From positions 1 to 31,440 of IMG/VR virus record IMGVR_UViG_3300026253_000003: 31,440 nucleotides of DNA; one strand, written 5' to 3'. The notes below the pieces were generated by a model, which was given only the letters and a program-made list of their open reading frames with translations, was not told the origin of the DNA and searched no databases. Origin of the DNA: a virus. Made by a program: the position numbers and the translations under genes. This document shows, one piece after another, positions 18,401-26,902 of the stretch (position 1 is its first letter; each line of letters begins with the position of its first letter).

Positions 18401-21098
18401 AAGCATAAGCTCTAGCTACAATTTGAAAATCATTAACTGCTCCTACATGAGGAGATAAATACTTTTGTGTAATAGGGTCAGATATAACTTTTACAAAAAA
18501 TCTTCCTTCAAATTCTACAGCTGGTTTTTCCTGTAACTCATATATAGTAATAGTTAAATCATCCGCGTAGTTTAAAACGCCTATAGAACTCTCTATCCAA
18601 CTATCACTTTCATGTATGGTATTTTCTAGTAGTAGATTCCATTTGCCATCAACTCCAGCCTCTTCTCTAAACCAAGCCAACACATGATATTGCTTAGATT
18701 TAATAACTGTATTACCTTCTATTATATTAAATTGTATAGATAATTTAGCTGTAGAAGATATATTGTCTAAATCAGCACCATATTCATCGTTTACCCAAGC
18801 TTCTTTATCTATACTAATACGTTTCACATCTACCGCTGGGGTAGCGCTTGTATCTGGAAATAATTTAACTAAGTCTTCTTGACTACCACCACCGCTCCCA
18901 AGAGATACATAGTCAAATTTAATAGATTTTGGAGCCTCATTTTTAATATCAATTACTTTGATATTATTTTTAACACCAACTTGGGTTGGTTGCTCCACTT
19001 CTTTTTTAATAGATATATAATCTCCTTCAACTAACTTATTTCTATCTGAAGATGGAAACGATAACCATAAATTTTGATCTTCTGTAGACTTATAAACCCT
19101 ATCCATAGTTAGATTATAGTATTCCCCAGTTGTTTGCTTTAAGTAATATTTAAAGTAATAAGCCCAATCAGGTTGTGTCCCAATCAATTTAGCCGCTAAA
19201 CATAAAGATTGACTAGCAGCTCCTAAAAATGATGACGCTCCACTGTTGCTTAGATCAACGGGCACTACTTGCGCTCCGCTAACACTTGTAAAAACAGGTG
19301 TTTCTCTTCCGTATTTATCTCCATATACAACCCCAAGTTGATATGTTCTATTAGATTTTATAGATCTTCTACCCGTAGTACCGCTAAAAGAATAACTACT
19401 TGGATCTTCGTTTCTAGCTTCCCACTTTATGTCTATATCAGAATTTGTTTTTCCACCTAAAAAATCTTTTAACGTATAGTTTTGTAAATAATTTCCATAT
19501 ATTAATCTATTACCTGTTATTTCTTGAGCTAAAGCTACTCTAGGAACATTATCCCACGGTCGTAGCATTTGGTTCTCAGGTAAAGCGGCATAGATGTTTT
19601 CTGTAGTAATAGTATACTCTCCACGATAACCAGTAGGTCTTGTATGATGAAATATAGTAGTTGGACCACCCGTTAAGTTTACGGGTAATATATCTCCAAG
19701 TTTGGTTACCGCTTGTAATTCAGTATAATTTGAATAATTTACGCTGTTCCAATAGTTGGTACTCATATTGGCTGATTGTGGGTCATCCCACTTTATACTA
19801 TCAACAGAGTAAACGGTTGTTGAATCTTCTTTTTTAAATAATATATCTATTTGGATTACGTCTTTGGGAGTGTCAGGAGTTATTAAATCTTGTAATTTAA
19901 TACTAATTGTTTTATTTTGCATTCCAACATTATAAGGATCTTTTGTTGGATGAAAACCAAAGTTACCAGCTAAGAATACTGGTTGAGTGAAAGGACTAAA
20001 TGCAGAATATTCACCATCTGCATACTTGTATCTTGTTGCGAATCTAATAAAAGTTTGTTCAAATATTACTTCTCTATCATCTTCTTTAATAATATAATAT
20101 TCATCAAACTCTCCTGTTGGGATAGATTGTTCTATCTCCAAAATCTCTAAATTCATTTGAGCTATACCTAGTTGAGCTCCAACATCCCAAAAAGGAGGTT
20201 GACCTCCACTCCAAGAATCAACTTTTGCTTTTATTTCGTAACTTATTGGTAAATTACCAGAAGCACCATGAGACTTTAAAAGCACAATATCGTTTACTTC
20301 TATTGGAAATGGATCAAAATGGTTAACATCAGCTGTATGTGTCATTGAGATTATATCTCCAACAAAAGGCAAACTACCATTATTAAAAGCAGATACATTA
20401 ATAGCAACATGAGGTACCATTCCACCTCCAAAACCACCTATACTAAATGTTTGTTGAGCTGTTGATTCAAAGAATATTACCTTAGGAGAGTTACTTGGCT
20501 TCTTTTTAATAACAACAATATACTCTTCTTTTATATCTAATATATTTGCTGGTGTAACCGTCCAATTAGATCCAATATCAATACCAAATTTTGGGACAGG
20601 TGACCCATCCACAAATAATTTAGTATGGGTATTCATATTCGATGTACCCAGTTTACAGTTTTTTATATTGATTTTCCTAGGTTCGTTTCTATTATCTGTC
20701 CAAAATAATAAATCATCAATTATATTTATACCGGTAATAGTATCATTAAAGTCAAACTTTAAAGTGTCTTTGTTGATATCTACTATTACAGGTGTAACAG
20801 TACCATCATCATGATATTCTATAATAGCATCTTTAGTGTCTCCATAGACAAACCAATATAATACGTCATTCTTTTCATCAGCTATCGCTCCCACACATCT
20901 TGATCCTGGAAATTGCTCTCCAATAATTGCTTCAACTCTAGAATTTCCTAAAATATTTTGTGCCGTTCCAACATCTGAACCTTCTGATGTTGCGATTTGT
21001 ATATTTAAAGCATCTCTATATTGTCCAACAGGTATTATTCTTTCGTCAAGGTCTTTGTTCATCGACCCCTTCGCGAAAGTATTTTTAATCTCCGGCAT
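15414..21098 (-). CDS. P22 gp10-like tail/DNA stabilisation protein (very large)
   Basis: 1894 residues, far longer than P22 gp10 (about 470). The N-terminus (MPEIKNTFAKGSMNKDLDER, QYRDALNIQIATSEGSDVGT, NILGNSRVE) is a signature I recognise from marine phage stabilisation proteins. Repeats of the type VLYWFVYGD, LLFWTDNRNEPRKINI and TRYKYADGEYSAFSPFT indicate beta-propeller blades. The middle (about 900-1350) is Gly/Asn/Trp-rich insertion sequence such as GGWWINGLEGIVITDD. Core sequence returns with SYGSIQKLYARDKDLITLCEDRVLQV and ends near residue 1747 (DTHKRNYNLTVSY). After that come LSNPDFDEGG and LLSNPVLE stretches, typical openings of carbohydrate-binding modules, up to a normal TAA. In relatives the core continues as EDVKGW..., which here is in the next gene. 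Role: seals the tail channel and helps contact the host. Starts 3 nt after the upstream connector gene. Confidence 0.85.
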   Translation of the reverse strand: MPEIKNTFAKGSMNKDLDERIIPVGQYRDALNIQIATSEGSDVGTAQNILGNSRVEAIIGEQFPGSRCVGAIADEKNDVLYWFVYGDTKDAIIEYHDDGTVTPVIVDINKDTLKFDFNDTITGINIIDDLLFWTDNRNEPRKINIKNCKLGTSNMNTHTKLFVDGSPVPKFGIDIGSNWTVTPANILDIKEEYIVVIKKKPSNSPKVIFFESTAQQTFSIGGFGGGMVPHVAINVSAFNNGSLPFVGDIISMTHTADVNHFDPFPIEVNDIVLLKSHGASGNLPISYEIKAKVDSWSGGQPPFWDVGAQLGIAQMNLEILEIEQSIPTGEFDEYYIIKEDDREVIFEQTFIRFATRYKYADGEYSAFSPFTQPVFLAGNFGFHPTKDPYNVGMQNKTISIKLQDLITPDTPKDVIQIDILFKKEDSTTVYSVDSIKWDDPQSANMSTNYWNSVNYSNYTELQAVTKLGDILPVNLTGGPTTIFHHTRPTGYRGEYTITTENIYAALPENQMLRPWDNVPRVALAQEITGNRLIYGNYLQNYTLKDFLGGKTNSDIDIKWEARNEDPSSYSFSGTTGRRSIKSNRTYQLGVVYGDKYGRETPVFTSVSGAQVVPVDLSNSGASSFLGAASQSLCLAAKLIGTQPDWAYYFKYYLKQTTGEYYNLTMDRVYKSTEDQNLWLSFPSSDRNKLVEGDYISIKKEVEQPTQVGVKNNIKVIDIKNEAPKSIKFDYVSLGSGGGSQEDLVKLFPDTSATPAVDVKRISIDKEAWVNDEYGADLDNISSTAKLSIQFNIIEGNTVIKSKQYHVLAWFREEAGVDGKWNLLLENTIHESDSWIESSIGVLNYADDLTITIYELQEKPAVEFEGRFFVKVISDPITQKYLSPHVGAVNDFQIVARAYAFWLADNSTTTNLLEQFVDNTTITYGVYNVTDWWLGNASGVNGVTSGGLGSAITETADGWHDVTKFNTSKRSNQGFFIDNMYMAAGQEDYNANTSKGFDAARSGRMWKGYAEDMPGVDGGWWINGLEGIVITDDSNGAYNSGLGSRNWSQNRLWENGIGDNFPQYDDTYVTDHTGGYGATVSGNAHEGCFMHLSYSSVGVDLHDGNFINWLIMGLMSMAPQQDSHLFRKNCQWIRAGSIKLNTTMSTSSSLWDEMMEALFGAGLPPVTGSDMNEHWAGSTIQTSTNWNDAADEAHDNQFNPAWSGGDSAKSVIARLETGSQFKFAGSSEIYTIKSVSTKYLYNHTSWNPMEEIVQTGRRWKGYDILNNGRGSVSEAYQEWVDAGYPDTSAESTIMLQSKIYDFGKANNRRVCYIIQLDKDPRNADAGFNPLNVADVNDFAAIQFIDEHIEPGKNLLPLSPAIFETEAKEDIDLNIYYEISDALPLRLDLTDDSDYPPNSNGINLNPDSTKGHVWAPIGSKISCNIVGSNPDLTWQNDTYPDYNFYVRVSEWDGNIVTLDSPGLRVNPGGQALAFTNNATGWSAQTSIYGQGNSGKLKFIREDLSYTQASIYRIKKIEGNYITKIEVHPELYNKYIGLSYYNCFSFGNGVESNRIRDDYNAAYIRHGVKASTVLEEPYEEERRKYGLIYSGLYNSTSGVNNLNQFIQAEKITKDLMPSYGSIQKLYARDKDLITLCEDRVLQVFVDKDVLYNADGNSQLLSTNRFLGTAEPFRGNYGISRNPESFAAESFRAYFTDKQRGAVLRLSMDGLTPISDYGMHDWFRDNLRDGGRLYGSYDTHKRNYNLTVSYPDGTNKLSNPDFDEGGTYLSTTSNANLLSNPVLENYTPAIEEPILAPEILQDGDMDASSFSYYPQNATTLIISATSTGATITVTFFPDGGQGTPWIEAWLDAGLSVTIISVNGTAISAINVISISYGNTVILGTTYAFSAGDEIELTV

Positions 21099-21101
21099 AT
21101 T

Positions 21102-22448
21102 TTAGTGTTTTATCCATTTAGACTTACCTCTCATTATCTGAGTAAGTTCTTCAATCTTCAAGTTTGATAATCGTAATTTTGCTGTTCTAATTGCTGCAAA
21201 GCGTTCTTTCTTAAGTCTATTAATAACGTATTCTGGAACCCCCATTTTAGTAGATAAAATAGCATGTGATATCCATCTATACATTGCTTCCTCAGCAAAT
21301 TTATGAACTTGCATTTCCTTGTTTGTCCCAAGACTATCGCTTATATAATCTAAGATCACAGTTTTTCCTGAAATATTAGAGCTAAAATTGATTTTTCCTG
21401 AATTACAATCCATATAAAAAGAACCATTAACCTGAGCATGTTGAGGATCTAGTCCATATCTTCCTCCATCCATCGACCGATAATTATCATCGTCATATTG
21501 ATTTTGATTTTCTGATGGTGTTCCTGATTTATAATTTAACCAAACCGTAGATTCCTCTGTATTAGAAACGAATCCAACTGTATCACCACTATCGACCACT
21601 TCTACGCAAGGATCTGAAAGCTCAACAGTTGTTGTTCCAACTCCTACTACTTTAATAGCTTCTCCAGCATCATTAACAAAACCATGGTGGTTTATAAACA
21701 TACCTACTTTTATGCCCGCGGTACTAGTTAAGTTTAAAGCCGTTTCACCAGTACCTGCAGCAGCTGTTGTTGTAGTTTCTATTAATGATCCTTTAGAAAG
21801 CCTTAAAGGATGTCCTAAGTAAAAAAAACGAGTTATCAATAATTGCTCATTTGTTGTTGCTAATGCGTTTTTATTATTTGTGCCTGCTAAATTTTCTAAA
21901 GTAATAGATGTTATTCCAGCCGTAGTTGTTATATTGTGTATGTGCGAAGCGGGTTTTAAATTAGGACCTTCAACCCTCATTCCATGAACTAGAATACCGC
22001 TATAGTCACCGTCTAATACAACTACATTGCTCCCACCCACTAGAGTTCCAATAGGCTTTATTGTATGATCGCCATCACTATTTTGATAGAAAGATTTTGG
22101 ATTTGATGTTTTACTTGTAGGATATAATAAGTGTTTTATACCAGCAGAATCTACCCAGCTAATTTTAGTATAGTTTACATAGTCTCGCGGAAGTATCATT
22201 TGCAAACTAGGTGGAACAACTATTTCTCGGCTCTTACAGGACTTAAATGTGTCAAATGATAATTCTTGCATAGCTCTTTGTGCATGAAATGCTACGTCTG
22301 TTCTTTTTACTTTTTGAATAATTTTTTCCTCACCAACATATACTACCATAAATTGGTTTATTATATCTTCTAAAGAAACAAATTGATATCCACCATAATT
22401 ATCGCCTTCGTAGTATTCTTGTTGAGTAGTTCCATCTAATAATCCCAT
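21102..22448 (-). CDS. Connector / tail ring-type structural protein
   Basis: 448 residues. The N-terminal third is helical with conserved-looking text (VSLEDIINQFMVVYVGEE, VKRTDVAFHAQRAMQELSFD, EIVVPPSLQMILPRDYVNYT). This pattern of helices followed by 'P.....LP.DYV' is common in head-tail adaptor and gp4/tubular-A-like proteins of short-tailed phages. The middle contains beta-rich inserted sequence (TAGIKVGMFINHHG, TVELSDPCVEVVDSGDTVGF). The C-terminus returns to helix with a basic end (KKERFAAIRTAKLRLSNLK...GKSKWIKH). It follows the smaller connector by 4 nt and precedes the stabilisation protein by 3 nt, the expected place for a neck ring. The exact equivalent (adaptor or ring) cannot be fixed from sequence alone. 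Confidence 0.75.
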   Translation of the reverse strand: MGLLDGTTQQEYYEGDNYGGYQFVSLEDIINQFMVVYVGEEKIIQKVKRTDVAFHAQRAMQELSFDTFKSCKSREIVVPPSLQMILPRDYVNYTKISWVDSAGIKHLLYPTSKTSNPKSFYQNSDGDHTIKPIGTLVGGSNVVVLDGDYSGILVHGMRVEGPNLKPASHIHNITTTAGITSITLENLAGTNNKNALATTNEQLLITRFFYLGHPLRLSKGSLIETTTTAAAGTGETALNLTSTAGIKVGMFINHHGFVNDAGEAIKVVGVGTTTVELSDPCVEVVDSGDTVGFVSNTEESTVWLNYKSGTPSENQNQYDDDNYRSMDGGRYGLDPQHAQVNGSFYMDCNSGKINFSSNISGKTVILDYISDSLGTNKEMQVHKFAEEAMYRWISHAILSTKMGVPEYVINRLKKERFAAIRTAKLRLSNLKIEELTQIMRGKSKWIKH

Positions 22449-22452
22449 TTAT

Positions 22453-23157
22453 TTATTTTTTTTCTTGTTGAATATTTCTACTGTCTTCTCCCGCTGCTAT
22501 TTGATATAAAGATTGATCTTTAAGTGTGAACCCTGCTAAAGTTAATATCTTTAAAACTAATTCCGTTTCCTCTGATGGGTGTAATTCAAAATTCTGGGCA
22601 TCAATTGCGCCTTCATTATATAAAGCGTTCTCACCAACCACAACGTATGTCCAATTTGCAGTCTCAGGTTCTCTAATGTAATCTACAAAGATAGTGGCAG
22701 GATCATCTCCTAATAATGTAACTAAGTTTTCCCCAACAAAATAAGCGGGTCTGTTGGCTGTTGGTCTTGTTAATGGACCAAGTTGTAATCGCCTCGCTTC
22801 TTGTCTACTAACTCCTTCGGCTATAATATTATTATTAGTTCTAATAGTAGTAACCCTATATAAATTACCCAAATCACCCAAATCATACATAGCTGGATCC
22901 GCCGTCCCTGTTTGAGTTATGGTATTTGTTTGTTCAAACACACTAATCTTCTCCTGTAATACATCAACCATATCAGCATGAACAGTGTCATTACCTGGTG
23001 TTCTTCTAAATTGATTTAAATCATAGAAGTATTGCTCGAATATATCCATCTGCGCGTGATTAGCAAGTAAATTAAATTCTTGAGGTGTTATATAACCTCT
23101 TTGTTCTTTATTTGCAAGAGTTAAAACTCTTTGATATACTCTATCTACATTTACCAT
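22453..23157 (-). CDS. Head-tail connector / adaptor-like structural protein
   Basis: 234 residues. The N-terminus VDRVYQRVLTLANKEQRG, YITPQEFNLLANHAQMDIFE and QYFYDLNQFRR is a well-conserved opening in marine podovirus-like neck proteins (recalled, not searched). Helices 1-60 are followed by a beta-rich core (LYRVTTIRTNNNIIAEGV, PAYFVGENLVTLLGD, TIFVDYIREPETANWTYV) and a final helix HPSEETELVLKILTLAGFTLKD. That alpha-beta-alpha plan fits an adaptor sitting on the portal. It lies after a 59-nt gap with a small hairpin and 4 nt before the 448-aa connector gene. ATG 23157 has no Shine-Dalgarno sequence. Function is by position and fold impression; the naming (adaptor versus first ring protein) is uncertain. 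Confidence 0.75.
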   Translation of the reverse strand: MVNVDRVYQRVLTLANKEQRGYITPQEFNLLANHAQMDIFEQYFYDLNQFRRTPGNDTVHADMVDVLQEKISVFEQTNTITQTGTADPAMYDLGDLGNLYRVTTIRTNNNIIAEGVSRQEARRLQLGPLTRPTANRPAYFVGENLVTLLGDDPATIFVDYIREPETANWTYVVVGENALYNEGAIDAQNFELHPSEETELVLKILTLAGFTLKDQSLYQIAAGEDSRNIQQEKK

Positions 23158-23184
23158 AGTGTCTTTTTAATTTGTAGTTTACGA

Positions 23185-23200
23185 TCGCCCCGTAAGGCGA
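23185..23200. other. Small GC-rich hairpin in 59-nt gap between head and connector genes
   Basis: A 5-bp stem (TCGCC / GGCGA) with a 6-nt loop stands in otherwise AT-rich sequence, in the gap 23158-23216. No T-run follows it on the minus strand, so it is not a convincing intrinsic terminator. It could be an mRNA processing or stability element, or chance. Confidence 0.4.
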
Positions 23201-23216
23201 CCGCTCTACAGTTTGA

Positions 23217-24068
23217 TTAATTATTTAATCTTTTTTCAATATTTGAATATATATCCATACCTTCATCAGTTTTAAACCAATGTGCTAAAGCAGTATATGG
23301 ATGCTCGTCAAATGGTATTACCATTAACTTTCTTCCGTTAGAACCCCAAAGGAAATTCCTTTGATCAGAAGATAATCTTAAAATACCATCTTCAACAGCT
23401 CTAATACCAAAGTTTCTTAGCATTACATTTTCATCATCTGCAAGTTCTAAGAACAATTTAGGGTTATTCTTAGCAAATATAAGCAAATCACGTCTAAGTT
23501 CCTTAGAACTCAAACCTGATACTTTAGAACCAACCTCAACACGCATAATAGCCTCTGCCATGTCAATGTCAATGGATTTTGCTGCTACCAAAGCATCAAC
23601 TTGTAATTCTAATACATCTATTTCTTCTGCAGCTAATTGAGCTGGTTTATATTCCTTCCAAATATTATCTTTATGTGGATGATATAAACTCAAAAGTTTT
23701 TGCAAAACTGTTTTTTCTTTTGGTACAAATAAACTACCGTCTCTAAATATGATATGAGATAATCTTTGATCACCTTTCATTTCGTCCACGAATGAAGTTT
23801 GTTGATTTTCACAATATTTCAACTCACGTTCGTATCCTTTTTCTTGATCGAACCAGAATATATTAGAAGATCTAACCATATAAGATATTGGTTTTCTTTT
23901 ACTACTTAAGTAGTATATTCTATCTTTAATTTCCCACTCATTAGATGGTACTACTCTTTCTCTTGCTTGTGGTTGCTCTACAACCTGTGGAGCTTCTAAA
24001 ACCTCCATAACTTCTTGTTCAGTTACAGTTTCTTCTATAACTTCTTTTGTTTTTTGTTTTTTTGCCAT
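23217..24068 (-). CDS. Conserved head-region protein of unknown function
   Basis: 283 residues. Residues 1-45 are a Glu/Val/Lys-rich disordered lead (AKKQKTKEVIEETVTEQEV) resembling the start of the scaffold-like protein. Then comes a beta-rich segment (DRIYYLSSKRKPISYMVRSS, NIFWFDQEKGYERELKYC), and a helical half (DVLELQVDALVAAKSIDIDM, SGLSSKELRRDLLIFAKNNP, KLFLELADDENVMLRNFGIR). The C-terminus has SSDQRNFLWGSNGRKLMVIP. It lies directly after the capsid gene's terminator hairpin and before the connector genes, so it is likely a head or neck component made at a lower level than capsid. I recall related proteins downstream of the capsid gene in crAss-like phages but cannot assign a function. 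AT-rich leader, no Shine-Dalgarno sequence. Confidence 0.8.
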   Translation of the reverse strand: MAKKQKTKEVIEETVTEQEVMEVLEAPQVVEQPQARERVVPSNEWEIKDRIYYLSSKRKPISYMVRSSNIFWFDQEKGYERELKYCENQQTSFVDEMKGDQRLSHIIFRDGSLFVPKEKTVLQKLLSLYHPHKDNIWKEYKPAQLAAEEIDVLELQVDALVAAKSIDIDMAEAIMRVEVGSKVSGLSSKELRRDLLIFAKNNPKLFLELADDENVMLRNFGIRAVEDGILRLSSDQRNFLWGSNGRKLMVIPFDEHPYTALAHWFKTDEGMDIYSNIEKRLNN

Positions 24069-24097
24069 AATATAATATAATATAAATTAATAAAAAT

Positions 24098-24129
24098 AAA
24101 GGGAGTGGAGACTAAGCTCCACCCTCTTT
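24098..24129 (-). terminator. Intrinsic terminator after major capsid gene
   Basis: An imperfect 13-bp stem lies in the 74-nt gap below the capsid gene: 24098-24110 pairs with 24117-24129, with one mismatch and one G-T wobble around a 6-nt loop. Its perfect inner part is GTGGAG/CTCCAC. Read on the minus strand it is followed by a T-rich tract (24085-24097, TTTATTTTTATTA). It is the only strong hairpin between genes in the window and would reduce read-through from the highly expressed capsid gene. Confidence 0.75.
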
Positions 24130-24142
24130 AAAATAGTTGTGC

Positions 24143-25660
24143 TTATTTCAACATCATGAAATTATTAGCACCTTGTGTAATTAAACATCTTTCTGATAAC
24201 ATATGGATTTGCATTGCATCTAAAGCAGACGTAGCAGCTCCAACAGAACCAGTAACCCAAGTTTTCATTCGTCTATCATCAGTTTGAGAAGCTCTATAAC
24301 GTACGTGTAAAAATGGACGTTTTAAGTTTTTCCCTAACATTTGATCGTAAACTGTAGATGTACCAGCTGGTATAATTATACCTCTGATTGCGTTAGCAGC
24401 AGAAGCAGCGTTAATACCACCTCTTGTAGCTTTATCGTTTAAGTATCTGAAATCTGACTTGTAGAAATCGTAAGATCCACGTCTGAAACCAGAGAAACCT
24501 AAATTAAGTGCCATATCTTCTGAGTTGTTAAACACTCCATAAGAAGTACCACCAGCCCCATAAGAATTCATAGAAGCTAACATGTCATCGATCGCAAGAG
24601 ATGTACCTCTATTCAAAAACATCATATTCTCTTCAATAGCACCTTGAGAGTCAAACTCAGCTAAGATAGCATCAAATTCAGCTAAATCAGTAGCAGCGTT
24701 AACACCAGTGATACCAGTAGTAACATTACCTCTTGATTCAACAGCTGCAAATAAACCTTCAGTACCAACCGCATTTCCAGCAGATGTACCAGAGATAATA
24801 TCAGCACCATCAATCTCAGTAGAACCGGCTACACCAAGTTCTCCCTCTAACATTGCCATTTCTAAGTAGTCATTAAAACGAGCTCTAGTATCAGCTTCAG
24901 CTTTTAAATACCATAAGTATCCACTTTGTCCATCTTCAGAAGCAACTTCAACCCAACCGATTCTAGCTGTATCAGAACCTGATACTTCGTAGTAATCTTT
25001 AATAATGATTGGTTTGTTAGTAAAACTTTTGAAAGATGGTTCGTTAGCACCTCTTGTGTTAGTGGCAGTTGAACCACCAGCAGCAGCTCTATAGCTGTCA
25101 CCTTTTCCGTATTCAGAACCATATACTAATACAGTAGTTGCATTAGCTGTAGTAAGTAGCGCGATAACAGAACCATCATAAGGTTCAACATCGATAACAT
25201 CAGCCGCTACAACCGATACGATACATTTATAAACACCATTAACATTAGATAGTATAATAGTATCATTCACTCGGATACCATGAGACTCTGCTGTATAAGT
25301 AGCGTTCGCATCAATGTTAGCTGTAATTGTAAACTGAGCTACAGTAGCAGAACCACCAGTGTAAAGTGCAGCACCAGCAGAAGCGGAACTAACATTACCT
25401 GTATATGATAAGTGTAATCTACCTTGTTCCGACCAAACAACTTGGTCAGCACTCATAGATTCTTCAGCTCCAACTTGTGAAAGAAAACCAGATATAGTCC
25501 TAGGACCAAATACCTCAGCTTCTTTTTCCATTAGATCTGGTAAATATTGTTGCGCCCAGCCTTCTCCGGCTGTAGACGTAAAATCGAAATAGTTTGAAGA
25601 TAGTGCCTGCTGTATTGGAGCTGGAACACTATTTAAACTACCTCCGGGTGTAATTGCCAT
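24143..25660 (-). CDS. Major capsid protein
   Basis: 505 residues, placed after portal and scaffold and before a terminator, as expected for the most abundant virion protein. The N-terminus (PIQQALSSNYFDFTSTAGEG, QQYLPDLMEKEAEVFGPRTI, SGFLSQVGAEESMSADQVVW) and the C-terminus (KRPFLHVRYRAS, MKTWVTGSVGAATSALDAMQ) match my memory of crAss-like and marine podovirus-like capsid proteins with the HK97 fold; this was not searched. Residues about 85-195 are a Thr/Ala/Val-rich beta domain (TITANIDANATYTAESHGIR, NDTIILSNVNGVYKCIVSVV) that looks like an insertion projecting from the capsomer. FNSYGAGG-like Gly turns and DMLASMNSYG lie in the second half. ATG 25660 has a poly-A leader (AAAAAAAC) and no Shine-Dalgarno sequence. 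Confidence 0.88.
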   Translation of the reverse strand: MAITPGGSLNSVPAPIQQALSSNYFDFTSTAGEGWAQQYLPDLMEKEAEVFGPRTISGFLSQVGAEESMSADQVVWSEQGRLHLSYTGNVSSASAGAALYTGGSATVAQFTITANIDANATYTAESHGIRVNDTIILSNVNGVYKCIVSVVAADVIDVEPYDGSVIALLTTANATTVLVYGSEYGKGDSYRAAAGGSTATNTRGANEPSFKSFTNKPIIIKDYYEVSGSDTARIGWVEVASEDGQSGYLWYLKAEADTRARFNDYLEMAMLEGELGVAGSTEIDGADIISGTSAGNAVGTEGLFAAVESRGNVTTGITGVNAATDLAEFDAILAEFDSQGAIEENMMFLNRGTSLAIDDMLASMNSYGAGGTSYGVFNNSEDMALNLGFSGFRRGSYDFYKSDFRYLNDKATRGGINAASAANAIRGIIIPAGTSTVYDQMLGKNLKRPFLHVRYRASQTDDRRMKTWVTGSVGAATSALDAMQIHMLSERCLITQGANNFMMLK

Positions 25661-25681
25661 AATTTTGTTTTTTTAAATTTA

Positions 25682-26869
25682 TTATTTATTTTTAATTTTA
25701 AACTTGAAATCAGGTTGATCGTCGTTATTTAATGCTCGAACTTTTAACCCACTAGTGTTCATGTTTTCGACATGAGCTTGTCTAGGGTCCATGCTTATAT
25801 TTTTAGACTTTGAGATACTTTCTTTTAAAGCATCAGCTTTTCCTTGTTCGTAAAAATGGTTAGCAATCGCGTCAGAATTCATTGCAGTAAAAAGTCCTTT
25901 ATGATAGCCCGCGGCGTCTTTCATTATATTGTCTTTAGTCAAAAACTTTTTGATAAAGTTATTAATGTCGCCTTGAGTTTCTTTCAGTTTAATCGTGTCT
26001 TTAACGTTAAATCTAAACTTTTTGTCTCCAACATTATATTCAAAACCTTTGAATTTATCATTGAAAACTTTGTTAGTTTTATCCGCAAATACATCAGATT
26101 GTTTCTTACTTAATTCATAATCTCTTTCTGATTCCTCGTTGTGTTTGCTGAAGAAATCAATTGCCTCTTGTTGCTCATTTGTGAGTTTAGAGCCAGCTTT
26201 GATGTCTTCATAGTATTTGGATTTTACACTGTCCAAGTGTAGCTTTGCTTGAGCAACTTGCTCCTTCATAGCTAATTTTTTTCTTTTAATATCTCTTTCC
26301 TCGTCAACATCTTCGTCATACGAAAACGTATCTTCCATAACGAAATCAATTTCGTCACCTGTTAAGTGAGGTTTAGTAGATTTGTAATATTCTTTTAATA
26401 AAGTTTGATTATCTAATTCAGAGTAGTCTTGGTTAAGTGTAACATAGTCGTTTAAATCACCTCCAGTTTCCTCCATAAAAGTCATTAACTTCTGGATATT
26501 GTCTGGTAATGGTTCTCCACTTTCCATAGATTCTGTTAAAGCTTGTCCTACAATATCCGCTACTTCTTCAGTTTCTTGTTGATCTACTTCATTAGTTATC
26601 TCTTCAACAATAGGAGTTTCAGTATCCTCGTCTACTGGTTCAACAATTTCTTCAACTACCTCTTCAACAACTGCAGTTGGTTCTTCTACTGTAGAATCAG
26701 TTTTCTCTATTGGTTTATCTAAATTAACCTTAGTGATAGTCTCTTGACTTAAATCTTCAGGTTCCATTTTCATTTTTGCTTGAACTTTAGTAACGTCTCC
26801 TTTAGGTTCGTTTACTTTAAGTTCCTCGGTAGCCTTTTCTACTACCTCTTCTTTTTTCTTTTTTGCCAT
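25682..26869 (-). CDS. Capsid scaffold-like protein
   Basis: 395 residues. It begins MAKKKKEEVVEKA, followed by about 120 residues dominated by Glu, Val, Asp and Thr (EEVVEEIVEPVDEDTETPIV), which is very acidic and presumably disordered. The rest is charged and helical (DIKRKKLAMKEQVAQAKLHL, DSVKSKYYEDIKAGSKLTNE) with a basic C-terminus (DQPDFKFKIKNK). Scaffolding proteins of tailed phages commonly combine an acidic helical body with a small basic C-terminal capsid-binding end, and this gene sits between portal and capsid where scaffolds normally are. No protease motif is visible, so the scaffold is either released intact or cleaved by something outside the window. The role is inferred from position and composition. 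Confidence 0.78.
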   Translation of the reverse strand: MAKKKKEEVVEKATEELKVNEPKGDVTKVQAKMKMEPEDLSQETITKVNLDKPIEKTDSTVEEPTAVVEEVVEEIVEPVDEDTETPIVEEITNEVDQQETEEVADIVGQALTESMESGEPLPDNIQKLMTFMEETGGDLNDYVTLNQDYSELDNQTLLKEYYKSTKPHLTGDEIDFVMEDTFSYDEDVDEERDIKRKKLAMKEQVAQAKLHLDSVKSKYYEDIKAGSKLTNEQQEAIDFFSKHNEESERDYELSKKQSDVFADKTNKVFNDKFKGFEYNVGDKKFRFNVKDTIKLKETQGDINNFIKKFLTKDNIMKDAAGYHKGLFTAMNSDAIANHFYEQGKADALKESISKSKNISMDPRQAHVENMNTSGLKVRALNNDDQPDFKFKIKNK

Positions 26870-26902
26870 AATAAAATATTATAAAATTAATAAAATTGTT
26901 TC

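Noticed and set aside
23158-23216. tRNA gene
   Set aside because: The segment resembles a D-arm end and anticodon arm, but the loop is 6 or 8 nt depending on pairing, and no T-arm or acceptor stem can be formed in the gap.
9168-24068. Three genes of exactly 283 residues as possible paralogues
   Set aside because: Their sequences and compositions are unrelated (Ala/Gln-rich with S74, acidic unknown, head-region protein), so the shared length is coincidence.
25682-26869. Scaffold gene containing a capsid maturation protease
   Set aside because: No Ser-His or other protease motif is visible; the sequence is acidic and helical throughout.
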